Positions 44,809-54,427 of a stretch of 64,000 nt of DNA are shown in pieces. Every line of letters begins with the position of its first letter. Positions within the stretch are counted from its first letter, which is position 1. The notes below the pieces were generated by a model. The model worked only from the letters and a program-made list of their open reading frames with translations. It had not been told where the DNA came from and searched no databases. Source of the DNA: Antricoccus suffuscus (GTDB lineage: Bacteria; Actinomycetota; Actinomycetes; Mycobacteriales; Antricoccaceae); contig NZ_PVUE01000004.1 in the NCBI RefSeq assembly GCF_003003235.1, forward strand, positions 1 to 64,000, read 5' to 3'. Both the position numbers and the translations under genes were made by a program.

Positions 44809-44883
44809 AGAAACCGGAGCATCCCGTCGTCTAGCGAAGGATGGCTGGTCGGTGTCGGGTGCCCGCCTGAGTGGGTGCGCCGC

Positions 44884-44892
44884 TGTGGATAA
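44884..44892. promoter_or_regulatory. Isolated consensus DnaA box
   Basis: TGTGGATAA, exact consensus, lies 65 bases before the DUF4262 gene and 9 kb from oriC. A single box may occur by chance. Confidence 0.35.
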
Positions 44893-44956
44893 CAAAATCA
44901 GATGTCGTACAACAGTTCTATCGTTGGGCAACGGAGATCAACGAAAGGAACAGATC

Positions 44957-45510
44957 ATGAACGCCAAAGACACAGCCTGGCTCGATCAGGAAGACGCGTG
45001 GATGCGAGAGACCGTGCGCAAGAACGGGTGGGCGATCACGTATGTCGGCGGTGATGGATGCACCTATCCAGGGTGCGAATGCGGCGACGAGAGGGATGCC
45101 GAGGACACCGTATTCGGATACACCGTGGGCTTACATGGGCTCGGCCACCCGGAACTGTTGATGTATGGCTGCGATCCCGGCACGACATCCCTGGTGCTCA
45201 ATACTCTTGGCCGTTGGATCCGCGGCGGTGGTCAGCCGCGCAAAGGCGTCGACTACACGATTGACGGATTCGGGTTCGCGCTGCAGTTCCAGACGGTGCC
45301 CAACCCTGAGGAGATCCTTTCGAGACATATCGGTTCTACCGTCCGGCGGAAGCGAGCGACATTCCGGCCCTCCACGTGTATTGGCGTGCCGGTGATCGAT
45401 ACCCGTGGGAACCTGACTACGCACTGCCGAGATACGCACAGCCGCTACCCGGTGACTTTCCGCCGGACGAAGACAACTATTTCGGCTACCAGCGGGGACC
45501 TTTTGAATAA
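44957..45510 (+). pseudogene. DUF4262 domain protein, frameshifted
   Basis: The N-terminal 120 residues are clearly DUF4262 (WAITYVGGDGCTYPGCECG, FGYTVGLHGLGHPELLMYG). After PNPEEIL (near 45320) the frame turns into Arg/Thr-rich nonsense and runs on to 45577. In the other frame, from GAGACATATCGG onward, the expected C-terminus appears (ETYRFYRPAEASDIPALHVY, WRAGDRYPWEPDYALP) and ends at TAA 45508-45510. One base has apparently been lost at the T-run in ATCCTTTCGAG. It is either a real pseudogene or a sequencing error. AAAGGA precedes the ATG. Confidence 0.8.
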
Positions 45511-45573
45511 AGTCATCGGTTTCGCAGGCGATTATCGACCGGTTCGTACGCCGCGAATTGAGGTCGCGGCGCA

Positions 45574-46218
45574 CTAGGAGGTTAGAGGGGGTGCGGCGAG
45601 CGCGGCGAGCGCCATCTCGGTCAGCACCGCCTTGGTGGTGGCCCGGTCACCCCCGCGCGCACTGTGTGGCGTGGAGTTGAGCAGCCCGAAGCAGGCCTGG
45701 ACCTTGAGCCGAGCGGTCGGAGCGTCCAGCGCCGGATCGCAGTCCTGTAGTACGTCGACCCACAGTTCGATGTACTCGCGTTGCAGGTGCCGTACGTCGT
45801 GGGCGGCGTCGGCGGACAAGTTGGCGAAGTCCCGGTCCTGCACCCGGATTCGCTCGGGTTCGGTCAATGAGAAGTCCGTATGGAAGTCGACCAGAAGGTG
45901 CAGCGCCTCTTGCGGCGACCCCGCGTCACCGACCCGAGCCATCCCGCCGTCCAGCAGACGCTGACTGATATCACGTAATACCTCGGCGAGTAGCGCGCCC
46001 TTGCTGGCAAAGTGCCGATAGAGCGCCGGTCCACTGATGCCGACCGCCTTGGCAAGCTGCTCGATGGAAACGCCGTGAAATCCGCGGTCGGCAAACAGTC
46101 GACTCGCGGCGTTGAGCAATGAGTCGGTGCGCGCGGCCTTAGCGGTACGCCGACTCACTGGTGCGAGTGGAGCATCACGCTGTTTGGACTCAGCCGAGGA
46201 CTCCGCTCGCGTGGACAT
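45574..46218 (-). CDS. TetR-family regulator of the carboxylase cluster
   Basis: This TetR protein has about 214 residues, with the HTH in LFADRGFHGVSIEQLAKAVG and ISGPALYRHFASKGALLAEV. The C-terminal ligand domain begins with DISQRLLDGGMARVG. It is divergent from the accD1 gene, with an inverted repeat in between at 46246-46269. It probably represses the carboxylase/dehydrogenase operon and itself, responding to an acyl-CoA; this is inferred from context. The ATG at 46218 is preferred over 46227. Confidence 0.85.
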   Translation of the reverse strand: MSTRAESSAESKQRDAPLAPVSRRTAKAARTDSLLNAASRLFADRGFHGVSIEQLAKAVGISGPALYRHFASKGALLAEVLRDISQRLLDGGMARVGDAGSPQEALHLLVDFHTDFSLTEPERIRVQDRDFANLSADAAHDVRHLQREYIELWVDVLQDCDPALDAPTARLKVQACFGLLNSTPHSARGGDRATTKAVLTEMALAALAAPPLTS

Positions 46219-46245
46219 AGCGCCCACCTTACGCTAGATTTCTAG

Positions 46246-46269
46246 TTCAGTTAATGGTTACTAACTGAA
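46246..46269. promoter_or_regulatory. TetR operator-like inverted repeat
   Basis: TTCAGTTA (46246-46253) and TAACTGAA (46262-46269) are exact inverted 8-mers with an 8-base spacer, placed between the divergent tetR and accD1 genes. The dyad is AT-rich in a GC-rich context. Confidence 0.65.
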
Positions 46270-46420
46270 ATTTGTCGTCGGTCTAGCTACGCGTCATCGT
46301 TCGTATCCTGCTGATACGGCGGCGATCATCGACGGCGCACACTGAGGGTGCGACCGGCGTACGACGACCTGATCGCACTACTTGCGCACCACTGGCTTCT
46401 AGAACGGAACGGACGGGCAC

Positions 46421-48025
46421 ATGGGACGACTGTCCACCCTCATCGACACCGGCGGAGAACAGTTCGCCACCAACGCGACACTGCAACGCTCGCTGGTCGA
46501 CGACCTGCGCGCGCGGATCGAGGCCGCCGACGGTGGTTCGCAAAAATCCAAGGACCGGCACGTCAGCCGCGGCAAACTCCTCCCCCGCGAACGCGTCGAC
46601 ACGCTACTTGATCCGGGTAGCCCGTTTCTCGAGCTCTCGCCGTTGGCGGCCCACGGAATGTACGACGGCGACGCGCCCGGAGCCGGGATCATCACCGGTG
46701 TCGGGCGAGTCAGTGGCCGCGAGTGCGTCATCGTCGCTAATGACGCGACCGTCAAGGGCGGCACCTATTACCCGATGACGGTCAAAAAACACCTCCGGGC
46801 CCAGGAAGTAGCGCTCAACGACCGGCTGCCCTGCCTCTACCTGGTCGACTCAGGAGGCGCGTTTCTGCCCAAACAGGATGAGGTCTTCCCCGACCGCGAA
46901 CACTTCGGGCGGATCTTCTTCAACCAGGCCACGATGAGCGCGCGGGGCATTCCGCAGATCGCCGCCGTACTCGGCTCGTGTACGGCAGGCGGCGCGTACG
47001 TCCCGGCCATGTCCGACGAGGCGATCATCGTCAAGAACCAAGGCACGATCTTCCTCGGCGGGCCGCCGTTGGTGAAGGCCGCGACGGGCGAAATCGTGAC
47101 AGCCGAAGACCTCGGCGGCGGCCTGTTGCACTCAAAAACCTCCGGCGTAACAGATCATCTGGCCGATAACGACACCCACGCGCTGCACATCATGCGGCAG
47201 ATCGTCGGCAAACTTGGGCCTCGGGACCAGCCCGTCTGGGACGTCGAGGCGCCGCGTGCACCGGCGTACGACCCCGAGGAACTCTACGGAATCATCCCGG
47301 CCGACTCGCGCACGCCGTACGACGTCCGTGAGATCATCGCGCGGCTGGTCGATGGCAGCGAGTTCGACGAGTTCAAGTCCGAGTACGGCGCCACGCTAGT
47401 GACTGGTACGGCGCACATCCACGGCCATCCGGTCGGCATCCTCGGCAACAACGGCATCCTGTTCAGCGAGTCGGCGCTCAAGGCCGCGCACTTCATCGAG
47501 CTGTGCGACAAACGCAATATTCCGCTGCTGTTCCTGCAGAACATCACCGGCTACATGGTCGGTCGCGAATACGAGGCCGGCGGCATCGCCAAGAACGGCG
47601 CGAAGATGGTCAACGCCGTCGCGACCGCGCGGGTCCCGAAATTCACCGTTGTCATCGGTGGGTCGTTCGGCGCCGGTAACTACGGGATGTGCGGGCGCGC
47701 CTACTCGCCGCGATTCCTGTGGATGTGGCCCGGCGCGCAGATCTCCGTGATGGGTGGCGAACAGGCGGCGTCGGTGCTGTCGACGGTCACCCGCGACGGG
47801 ATCGAAGCCAAGGGCGGCGAGTGGAGCGCCGAGGACGAGGAGAAGTTCAAGGCGCCGATCCGCCAGCAGTACGACGAGCAGGGCAACGCCTACTACTCCA
47901 CCGCTCGGCTGTGGGACGACGGGATCATCGATCCGGTCGATACCCGCATGACCCTTGGCCTCGCGCTCGCCGCAGCGTCACGAACACCCTTGCCCGAAAT
48001 TTCCTACGGCGTCTTCCGGATGTGA
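46421..48025 (+). CDS. accD1: Methylcrotonyl-CoA carboxylase beta (carboxyltransferase) subunit
   Basis: This 534-residue carboxyltransferase has an N-terminal [20 protein letters not shown], oxyanion-hole glycines in the [15 protein letters not shown] and [20 protein letters not shown] segments, and [20 protein letters not shown]. The latter is typical of MCC beta rather than propionyl-CoA carboxylase. It transfers carboxyl from biotin to 3-methylcrotonyl-CoA in leucine degradation. Context (accA1 and an acyl-CoA dehydrogenase downstream, TetR upstream) matches Rv2500c-Rv2502c. The stop is 2 bases before the accA1 ATG. Confidence 0.9.
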   Translation: MGRLSTLIDTGGEQFATNATLQRSLVDDLRARIEAADGGSQKSKDRHVSRGKLLPRERVDTLLDPGSPFLELSPLAAHGMYDGDAPGAGIITGVGRVSGRECVIVANDATVKGGTYYPMTVKKHLRAQEVALNDRLPCLYLVDSGGAFLPKQDEVFPDREHFGRIFFNQATMSARGIPQIAAVLGSCTAGGAYVPAMSDEAIIVKNQGTIFLGGPPLVKAATGEIVTAEDLGGGLLHSKTSGVTDHLADNDTHALHIMRQIVGKLGPRDQPVWDVEAPRAPAYDPEELYGIIPADSRTPYDVREIIARLVDGSEFDEFKSEYGATLVTGTAHIHGHPVGILGNNGILFSESALKAAHFIELCDKRNIPLLFLQNITGYMVGREYEAGGIAKNGAKMVNAVATARVPKFTVVIGGSFGAGNYGMCGRAYSPRFLWMWPGAQISVMGGEQAASVLSTVTRDGIEAKGGEWSAEDEEKFKAPIRQQYDEQGNAYYSTARLWDDGIIDPVDTRMTLGLALAAASRTPLPEISYGVFRM

Positions 48026-48027
48026 CC

Positions 48028-50043
48028 ATGATGTTCGATACCGTCCTCATTGCTAACCGCGGCGAGATCGCCTGCCGCGTCATCAAGACCCTGCGCGCCA
48101 TGGGCATCCGCAGCGTCGCGGTCTACTCCGACGCGGACGCGCACGCGAAGCACGTCCGCGAGGCAGACATCGCCGTACGGATCGGACCGGCGGCAGCTCG
48201 TGACTCGTATCTGTCGATCGACAACGTCATTGCCGCGGCGAAAGCCACTGGGGCGCAGGCGATCCACCCGGGCTACGGATTCCTGTCGGAGAATGTCGAC
48301 TTCGCTCGCGCATTGGACAAGGAAGGCATCGTCTTCATCGGCCCGCCCGCCTCCGCTGTCGAGGTCATGGGCGACAAGATCCGCGCCAAAAATGCGGTAG
48401 GACGTGCCGGCGTACCGGTCGTTCCCGGGCGGACCGACCCGGGCATGACCGATGACGACCTCATCGCCAACGCCGCCGAGATCGGCTATCCGGTGCTGAT
48501 CAAGCCGTCCGCCGGTGGTGGCGGAAAAGGTATGCACCTGGTGGAAAGCGAGGCCGGGTTAGCCTCGGCGATCGTCACCGCGCGCCGCGAAGCCGCAACG
48601 TCGTTCGGCGATGACACCCTCTTCCTTGAGCGATTTGTCAGCAACCCCAGGCATATCGAGGTCCAGGTGCTCGCCGACGCGCACGGCCACACCATCCACC
48701 TCGGCGAGCGCGAATGTTCACTGCAACGGCGCCACCAAAAGATCATCGAGGAGGCGCCGTCCGCCCTGCTGGATCAGGCCACTCGCGACCGGATCGGTAA
48801 GGCGGCCGTCGATACGGCCGCAGCCGTTAACTATGCGGGCGCCGGCACGGTGGAGTTCATCGTGTCCGCCGACGCGCCCGATGAGTTCTTTTTCATGGAG
48901 ATGAACACCCGCCTTCAGGTGGAGCATCCGGTCACCGAAATGGTCACCGGCCTGGATCTGGTCGAGCAGCAGCTCCGAGTCGCAGCAGGCGAACCGCTGT
49001 CGATGACGCAGGACGACCTCGTCCTCAACGGGCACGCGGTCGAGGCCCGGGTCTACGCCGAAAACCCGGCCCGTGACTTCCTGCCCACCGGAGGTCGCGT
49101 GCTCAAGCTACGCGAACCGGACGGAGTCGACGTACGTGTCGACAGTTCGTTACTGCCGGACGCCGAGGTCGGTACGACGTACGACCCGATGCTCGCCAAG
49201 GTCGTCGCCTGGGGCGAGGACCGTGCGGCGGCGCTGTCGCGGTTGGATCGTGCGCTCGGAGAGACCGTGGTGCTCGGGGTCACCACCAACCTGCGATTCT
49301 TGCGTGCGTTGATCAACCATCCCGACGTGCGCGCGGGCAAGCTCGACACCGGTCTTGTCGGTCGGGAGATTGAGTCACTCACCGCCGGCACCGCGCCCAC
49401 AGCGGCGTACGCCGCCTTCGCGCTGCACCATTATCTGTCCGGCGCTCGCCACGGATTGGCGCCGTGGGACGACGGGTCCGGGTGGCGTGCCGGCCGACCC
49501 AATGCGCCGGTTCATTGGACGGTTCAAAACGCGTTCGGTGAGACCATCGATGTGCGGTTAAGGGTCACTCGCGACGCCCGGATGACCTTGACGATCAACG
49601 ACAACGAGCCGCTCCCGGTCGACGGCTTCCGTGCGCACGATCACCTGCACGTCACGACCGACGGTGTTTCGCGCCGTGCGCTGATCGCCGACGACGGGGA
49701 CACCACCTGGATCCACATTGACGGTGCGACCGCCGCGCTGCGCGACGTACCCCTCGAACGTGCCGCCGCGGACGACGCCGTTACAGACGGCGAGGTACGC
49801 AGCCCGATGCCTGGCACCGTGCTCGCCGTACACGTCGAACAGCAGCAGTCGGTCGCCAAGGCGACACCGCTGGTGGTCGTCGAGGCGATGAAGATGGAGC
49901 ACGTGCTGGTGGCGCCGATCGACGGAGTGACGAGCGACTTCGCGCTCAAGGTAGGCCAACTGGTAGCGGTCGATCAGCTGCTGCTGACCATCCATCCCGA
50001 CGAGGCCGCCACTGACGACACCCCCACTGCGAAGGAGAAGTAG
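48028..50043 (+). CDS. accA1: Biotin carboxylase/biotin carboxyl carrier fusion (MCC alpha subunit)
   Basis: This 671-residue protein starts [20 protein letters not shown]. The ATP-grasp domain has [15 protein letters not shown] and [20 protein letters not shown], followed by the biotin carboxylase C domain. The C-terminal BCCP domain has [14 protein letters not shown] (biotin lysine about residue 622). It carboxylates its own biotin with ATP and bicarbonate and partners with AccD1. The GTG at 48022 overlaps the accD1 stop, and the ATG at 48028 is equally plausible. Confidence 0.92.
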   Translation: MMFDTVLIANRGEIACRVIKTLRAMGIRSVAVYSDADAHAKHVREADIAVRIGPAAARDSYLSIDNVIAAAKATGAQAIHPGYGFLSENVDFARALDKEGIVFIGPPASAVEVMGDKIRAKNAVGRAGVPVVPGRTDPGMTDDDLIANAAEIGYPVLIKPSAGGGGKGMHLVESEAGLASAIVTARREAATSFGDDTLFLERFVSNPRHIEVQVLADAHGHTIHLGERECSLQRRHQKIIEEAPSALLDQATRDRIGKAAVDTAAAVNYAGAGTVEFIVSADAPDEFFFMEMNTRLQVEHPVTEMVTGLDLVEQQLRVAAGEPLSMTQDDLVLNGHAVEARVYAENPARDFLPTGGRVLKLREPDGVDVRVDSSLLPDAEVGTTYDPMLAKVVAWGEDRAAALSRLDRALGETVVLGVTTNLRFLRALINHPDVRAGKLDTGLVGREIESLTAGTAPTAAYAAFALHHYLSGARHGLAPWDDGSGWRAGRPNAPVHWTVQNAFGETIDVRLRVTRDARMTLTINDNEPLPVDGFRAHDHLHVTTDGVSRRALIADDGDTTWIHIDGATAALRDVPLERAAADDAVTDGEVRSPMPGTVLAVHVEQQQSVAKATPLVVVEAMKMEHVLVAPIDGVTSDFALKVGQLVAVDQLLLTIHPDEAATDDTPTAKEK

Positions 50044-50045
50044 CG

Positions 50046-51197
50046 ATGGAGTTCGAGCTCACCGAGGAACAGCGCGCGCTGAAGCAGACCGTCGCCGAGT
50101 TCGCCGACGAGGTCGTGGCACCGGTCGCCGCGCACCACGATGCGACGAAGACCTTCCCGTACGACGTGGTCGCCAAGATGGGATCGCTCGGGCTGTTCGG
50201 TTTACCGTTCCCCGAGGAGTACGGCGGGATGGGCGGCGACTACTTCACGCTGTGCATCGCGCTGGAGGAGCTCGCCCGGGTCGATCAGAGCGTCGCGATG
50301 ACTCTGGAGGCCGGCTGTTCGCTCGGCTCGATGCCGGTCTATCGGTTTGGCAACGAGCAACAGAAGCAGGAATGGCTGCCACAGCTGACATCGGGTGCCG
50401 CGCTCGGCGCGTTCGGGCTGACTGAAGCCGACGGCGGCAGCGATGCCGGTGCCACTAAGACCACGGCGCGCCTGGAGGACGGACACTGGCGGATCAACGG
50501 CAACAAGCAGTTCATCACCAACTCCGGCACGGACATCACTAAACTGGTCACCGTCACCGCGGTCACCGGTGAACGCGACGGCGGCAAGAAGGAGATCTCC
50601 GCAATCATGATCCCGGTGCCGACGGCCGGGTTCACCGCGGAGCCGGCGTACAACAAGGTCGGCTGGAACGCCTCGGACACGCACCCGCTGTCCTTCGACG
50701 ACGTCGTCGTACCTGAGGAAAACCTGCTCGGCGAACGCGGTCGTGGTTACGCCAACTTCCTGCGGATCCTCGACGAGGGCCGGATCGCGATCGCCGCAGT
50801 GTCCGTCGGCGCCGCGCAGGGCTGCCTGGATGAGAGCGTGAAATACGCCAATGAGCGCAAGGCTTTCGGCCAGTCAATCGGCCGCTACCAGGCGATCGAG
50901 TTCAAGCTCGCCCGGATGCAGGTACGCGCGCACACCGCCCGGCTTGCCTACTACGACGCGGCGGCCCGCATGCTCGCCGGCAAGCCGTTCAAAACACAGG
51001 CCTCGATCGCAAAACTCGTGGCCAGCGAGGCGGCCATGGATAACGCCCGAGACGCGACCCAGATTCACGGCGGGTACGGCTTCATGAACGATTACGCGGT
51101 GGCCCGGCATTACCGGGACAGCAAGATTCTCGAGATCGGCGAAGGTACGTCGGAAGTGCAGCTGATGCTGATCGCCCGCGACCTCGGCCTCGCCTAA
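50046..51197 (+). CDS. Acyl-CoA dehydrogenase (isovaleryl-CoA dehydrogenase-like)
   Basis: This 383-residue FAD enzyme has AFGLTEADGGSDAGATKTTA and ITNSGTDITKLVTV, the C-terminal family signature QIHGGYGFMNDYAVARHYRD and IGEGTSEVQLMLIARDL. The catalytic base is likely the glutamate in the IGEGTSEVQ region, as in short-chain acyl-CoA dehydrogenases. It begins 2 bases after accA1 with the AAGGAGAAGTAGCG ribosome site, so it is the third gene of the operon. With the carboxylase it should oxidise isovaleryl-CoA or a similar branched substrate (inferred from context). Confidence 0.92.
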   Translation: MEFELTEEQRALKQTVAEFADEVVAPVAAHHDATKTFPYDVVAKMGSLGLFGLPFPEEYGGMGGDYFTLCIALEELARVDQSVAMTLEAGCSLGSMPVYRFGNEQQKQEWLPQLTSGAALGAFGLTEADGGSDAGATKTTARLEDGHWRINGNKQFITNSGTDITKLVTVTAVTGERDGGKKEISAIMIPVPTAGFTAEPAYNKVGWNASDTHPLSFDDVVVPEENLLGERGRGYANFLRILDEGRIAIAAVSVGAAQGCLDESVKYANERKAFGQSIGRYQAIEFKLARMQVRAHTARLAYYDAAARMLAGKPFKTQASIAKLVASEAAMDNARDATQIHGGYGFMNDYAVARHYRDSKILEIGEGTSEVQLMLIARDLGLA

Positions 51198-51258
51198 CAA
51201 CTTCAAATCTCTCGGTTCGTAGTTCGACTACACCGGCAGGTCGGCCATACTGAAGCGC

Positions 51259-51879
51259 ATGGGTACCTACACCGACCGAATACTGCCGCGTTTCATGGAC
51301 CGCGTCATGCGCAACGAGGAGTTCGGCCGCATCCGCGCCCGGGTGGCCGACGGACTTAGCGGTCAGGTGCTTGAGATCGGCTTCGGTTCGGGACTCAACG
51401 TCCGTTATTACCCGACTGCGGTCGACCGCGTCCTCGCCGTCGAACCGGCGATGAAGGGACGAGAGCTTGCCGAACGCCGGATAGCAGCCGGGAAGGTGCC
51501 CGTCGAGTACGTCGGCCTCGACGGACAGAAACTCGATGTTCCTGACGCGAGTGTCGATCATGTGCTTACTACCTGGACGCTGTGCACCATCCCCGATGCG
51601 GGCCTTGCGCTCGCCGAGATCGCCCGAGTGTTGCGGCCCGGCGGGGCGCTGCATTTCGCCGAGCATGGCCGATCGCCGGATTCAAAGGTGGCCCGCTGGC
51701 AGGACCGGCTGACTCCTATCCAGCGCAGGATCGCCGGTGGCTGCCATCTGAACCGCGCGATCGAGGACCTGATCGGAGCGTCCAGTCTTGAGCTGACGAG
51801 CCTGACCAACTACTACGTCGAATCACCGAAACCGCTCGGCTACATGTATGAGGGCGTCGCGACCAAGACCCCGAACTAG
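51259..51879 (+). CDS. Class I SAM-dependent methyltransferase
   Basis: This 206-residue methyltransferase has motif I VLEIGFGSGLNVRYYP, acidic loop VEPAMKGRELAERRIAAG and LDVPDASVDHVLTTWTLCTI, followed by VLRPGGALHFAEHGRSPD. It resembles UbiE/phosphatidylethanolamine-type methyltransferases. Substrate unknown. The ATG is 61 bases after the dehydrogenase and may be read from the same transcript. A short hairpin (GGCTGC/GCAGCC, 51898-51913) follows the gene. Confidence 0.85.
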   Translation: MGTYTDRILPRFMDRVMRNEEFGRIRARVADGLSGQVLEIGFGSGLNVRYYPTAVDRVLAVEPAMKGRELAERRIAAGKVPVEYVGLDGQKLDVPDASVDHVLTTWTLCTIPDAGLALAEIARVLRPGGALHFAEHGRSPDSKVARWQDRLTPIQRRIAGGCHLNRAIEDLIGASSLELTSLTNYYVESPKPLGYMYEGVATKTPN

Positions 51880-51897
51880 TGGGACGTCATACGTTAC

Positions 51898-51913
51898 GGC
51901 TGCAGTAGCAGCC
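51898..51913. terminator. Short hairpin between convergent genes
   Basis: GGCTGC-AGTA-GCAGCC is a perfect 6-base stem and 4-base loop, with no T-run. It is a weak terminator candidate. Confidence 0.35.
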
Positions 51914-51933
51914 AACTTGGATGACGGAAGTAC

Positions 51934-52542
51934 TCAGAACAGCGGCTTCGTCGCGACGTCGAGGACCACGGTGTTGCTGACGTAGCGGCCGCCCTTGATG
52001 TCGCCCTTGGTGATGAGGCGCGGTTGGGCGAGTGGCTGGCCGTCTTCGCGCAGGGAGATCAGCAGTGGACGGCCACCGAGTGTCGCTTCGGCCGGTGTGA
52101 CCGCGGCGGCGTAGCCATCAGATCCGACGGCCGTGACGGAGGTTGTGGACAGCGGCCAGAGCCCAGCGGCAGACAAGACGTCACGCAGCGTCGGGCCTGC
52201 CTCGGTATGTGTTTCGGGGGCGCCGCCCGCCGAGAACGCGACCTGCTGGGACTGCTGCGGCAGGCTGGCCAACTGCTGGGCGGATAGTGTCGCCGTACGG
52301 GAGCCGTTGTCGACCACGAGAGAGCCGGGTGCCGCCGTCACGGGCTGCGCGGCGGACACCGAAACGTCGATACGCCGTACGTCCCACACGTCGCGCAGGA
52401 TCGTCGTGTCAGCCGGTACGACGAGCGCCAGATGGCCGGCCACGGTGGTGAGGACGGCGGGATTGTTGCCGAAGTTCGGGTCCAGCTCGCCGAGCGCGAA
52501 CGTGACGCCGGGCTGCCACGCGCCGTACACCGTGACCGACAC
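51934..52542 (-). CDS. Molybdopterin-binding-domain-like hypothetical protein, N-terminus doubtful
   Basis: This is a 202-residue frame. The C-terminal half has the pattern of the small oxidoreductase molybdopterin-binding fold: LASLPQQSQQVAFSAGG, AGPTLRDVLSAAGLWPL, VGSDGYAAAVTPAEATLGGR and a closing GRYVSNTVVLDV. No molybdopterin cysteine is visible. The frame is open for about 32 codons upstream of the GTG (VSLQSLVEASTPTVPDGHN), back to a TGA, but has no start and no signal peptide, which relatives usually have. It is likely truncated at its 5' end. Its neighbour is the divergent MerR gene. Confidence 0.5.
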   Translation of the reverse strand: MSVTVYGAWQPGVTFALGELDPNFGNNPAVLTTVAGHLALVVPADTTILRDVWDVRRIDVSVSAAQPVTAAPGSLVVDNGSRTATLSAQQLASLPQQSQQVAFSAGGAPETHTEAGPTLRDVLSAAGLWPLSTTSVTAVGSDGYAAAVTPAEATLGGRPLLISLREDGQPLAQPRLITKGDIKGGRYVSNTVVLDVATKPLF

Positions 52543-52764
52543 TCGGAGCCCGGCATTGTGCCCGTCCGGGACCGTCGGTGTGCTGGCCTCGACCAGGCTC
52601 TGGAGGCTGACGCCGGGTCGATTTGCCTCGGTTCATCCGTGTTCGCCATTTCCTCTGCTCGGGCGCCTTTGGGCCATGTGGCTTCAACACCCGTCGTGGA
52701 TCAAGATGTGCTGAAGCATCCTCTTGACTCTGACATCGTGTGAGACCGGAAGCTAGGTGGCGTC

Positions 52765-53583
52765 ATGTTCAACATCGGAGAGTTCGCCAGGATGGGCCGG
52801 GTTTCGGTCCGCATGCTGAGGCATTACGACGCCATCGGCCTACTTCGTCCGGCCCGCGTGGATCCGTTCAGCGGCTACCGCTCGTACGAGGCGGCGCAGC
52901 TGAAACGGCTCAACCGGCTGGTCGCGCTTAAGGATCTCGGTTTCAGCCTCGAGCAGGTCGGCGCGGTCCTCGACGAGAAGGTCGATACGTCGGAACTGCG
53001 CGGCATGCTGCGGCTTCGTCAGGCGCAGCTGGCCGAACAGCTCGCCGCAGACACCGATCGACTCGGTCGCGTTGAGGCGAGACTTCGAATGATCGAAAGA
53101 GAAGGCACCATGAGCACGAACAACGTCACCGTCGAGAGCGTCGAACCAGTCCTCGTCGCGCGGCTGTCTGGAGTCGCGAAAAGCAACGACAGCGCCGATG
53201 TCGGGCCCGTCGTACAGGGTTTGTACGGCGAACTGACCGGCGTACTTCAGAGCGAGGGCATCCAGATGGCCGGCCCGGCAATCGCGACCTACGAACCGGC
53301 GCCCGACGGTGCGCTTGCTGTCGGAGCGGGAATCACCGTCGGCCCGGGAGTCAGCGGCGATGCGGTCGAGGTGATCGAACTGCCGGCGATCGACCAGGCG
53401 GCGGTATACGTCCACCACGGCGCGATGGCGACGATCGGCGAGGCCTACCAGATCCTCGCGACGTGGATCGAGGACAACGGCTACCGCACCGACGGTACGG
53501 CGCGCGAGGTCTATCTCGTTGGCCATCCCGATCCCGAGGAGACCTGGCAGACCGCACTGCAGATGCCGATCAGCGGCAACTAA
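52765..53583 (+). CDS. MerR-family regulator with GyrI-like effector domain
   Basis: This 272-residue BmrR/TipA-like activator has a MerR HTH (FNIGEFARMGRVSVRMLRHY, then DAIGLLRPARVDPFSGYR), a dimerisation coiled coil to about residue 115, and a GyrI-like small-molecule domain from TVESVEPVLVARLSGV to the end. It probably senses a hydrophobic or cationic drug. The target may be the truncated gene upstream or the membrane protein downstream, but no transporter is adjacent. Confidence 0.88.
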   Translation: MFNIGEFARMGRVSVRMLRHYDAIGLLRPARVDPFSGYRSYEAAQLKRLNRLVALKDLGFSLEQVGAVLDEKVDTSELRGMLRLRQAQLAEQLAADTDRLGRVEARLRMIEREGTMSTNNVTVESVEPVLVARLSGVAKSNDSADVGPVVQGLYGELTGVLQSEGIQMAGPAIATYEPAPDGALAVGAGITVGPGVSGDAVEVIELPAIDQAAVYVHHGAMATIGEAYQILATWIEDNGYRTDGTAREVYLVGHPDPEETWQTALQMPISGN

Positions 53584-53647
53584 GGAACAGCACGACCGGC
53601 CAGGTATCTCGAGCCGCGGGCGCGGGCGGTGCCATAAGGTGACTTGT

Positions 53648-54109
53648 GTGCCAGCTGCCCCGGAACCGTCGGCGAAGCGCCGTTGGGCAATTTCCTCGGT
53701 GGACGTCGTCGACGTGTTCGTCTATGTGGTCGTACTCAATCTGGCTGCGGAATACCTGCCGAAGGTCGTCGCCGAAACCTTCACGCTATCGCTGCTCAGC
53801 GCTGTACTACTGAAGGTCGTCCTCGAGGTCGTTCTCGCGATCAAGGATCGGGTCAAGGCTCGATTCAAGGCAGCCGCGAGCGCCGCAGGCAAGAGCCTTG
53901 CCGCGCTGTCACTGTGGCTTCTCATGGTTGGGAGCAAGTTCGTCATCCTGGAGTTGATAGCGCTGGTCTTCGGAGATGCAGTGAGTCTGGGCAACTTCTG
54001 GTCAGTCACCGCGCTGATCGTCGTGCTGATGCTTGCCCGGACTGGTGTGCGCCGTCTGCTGAGCTCTGGTTCGCGTCAAGTGAGCGCCGGCTCCGGCCAG
54101 CTGGACTGA
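53648..54109 (+). CDS. Hypothetical membrane protein
   Basis: This 153-residue protein has four hydrophobic segments (VDVFVYVVVLNLAAEYL, LSLLSAVLLKVVLEVVLAI, LSLWLLMVGSKFVILELIAL, FWSVTALIVVLMLART) and a basic loop KDRVKARFKAAASAAGK. The GTG start has AAGGTG 6 bases upstream. I recognise no family; a stress-induced membrane protein is conceivable. It is the last ordinary gene before the accessory island. Confidence 0.6.
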   Translation: MPAAPEPSAKRRWAISSVDVVDVFVYVVVLNLAAEYLPKVVAETFTLSLLSAVLLKVVLEVVLAIKDRVKARFKAAASAAGKSLAALSLWLLMVGSKFVILELIALVFGDAVSLGNFWSVTALIVVLMLARTGVRRLLSSGSRQVSAGSGQLD

Positions 54110-54427
54110 TACCGGACCGCAGTTTTACAAGACAGTGCCAGCCCGTCGACGGGTCAGGACGTCCCTTTCCCGGGTGGACCTCCGGACGGGCTAAAGGGTG
54201 ACGCAACTCCTCCGTGCGCACCGTACGACCGTCTGACCTGCTCTTTCGACGTAGGCGCTTCCACAAGCGGGACGCCGCGATGAAACGCCTGGCGCCTGGC
54301 CAGTGGTCGGCTGTCGGCGACACCCGCGTCATACCGTCCAGATTGACGCAATGCCGAGGCCGAGACCGATCTCGCGACAGAAGGGCGGACTACTCAGTGC
54401 GGCAGGAGCCCTACCTCGCCGCGAACG
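54110..54427. other. Gene-free stretch at island border
   Basis: This 318-base stretch has short overlapping frames on both strands with no recognised content. It marks the change from core-like genes to the 54-64 kb accessory island. I see no tRNA or att-like repeat. Confidence 0.35.
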
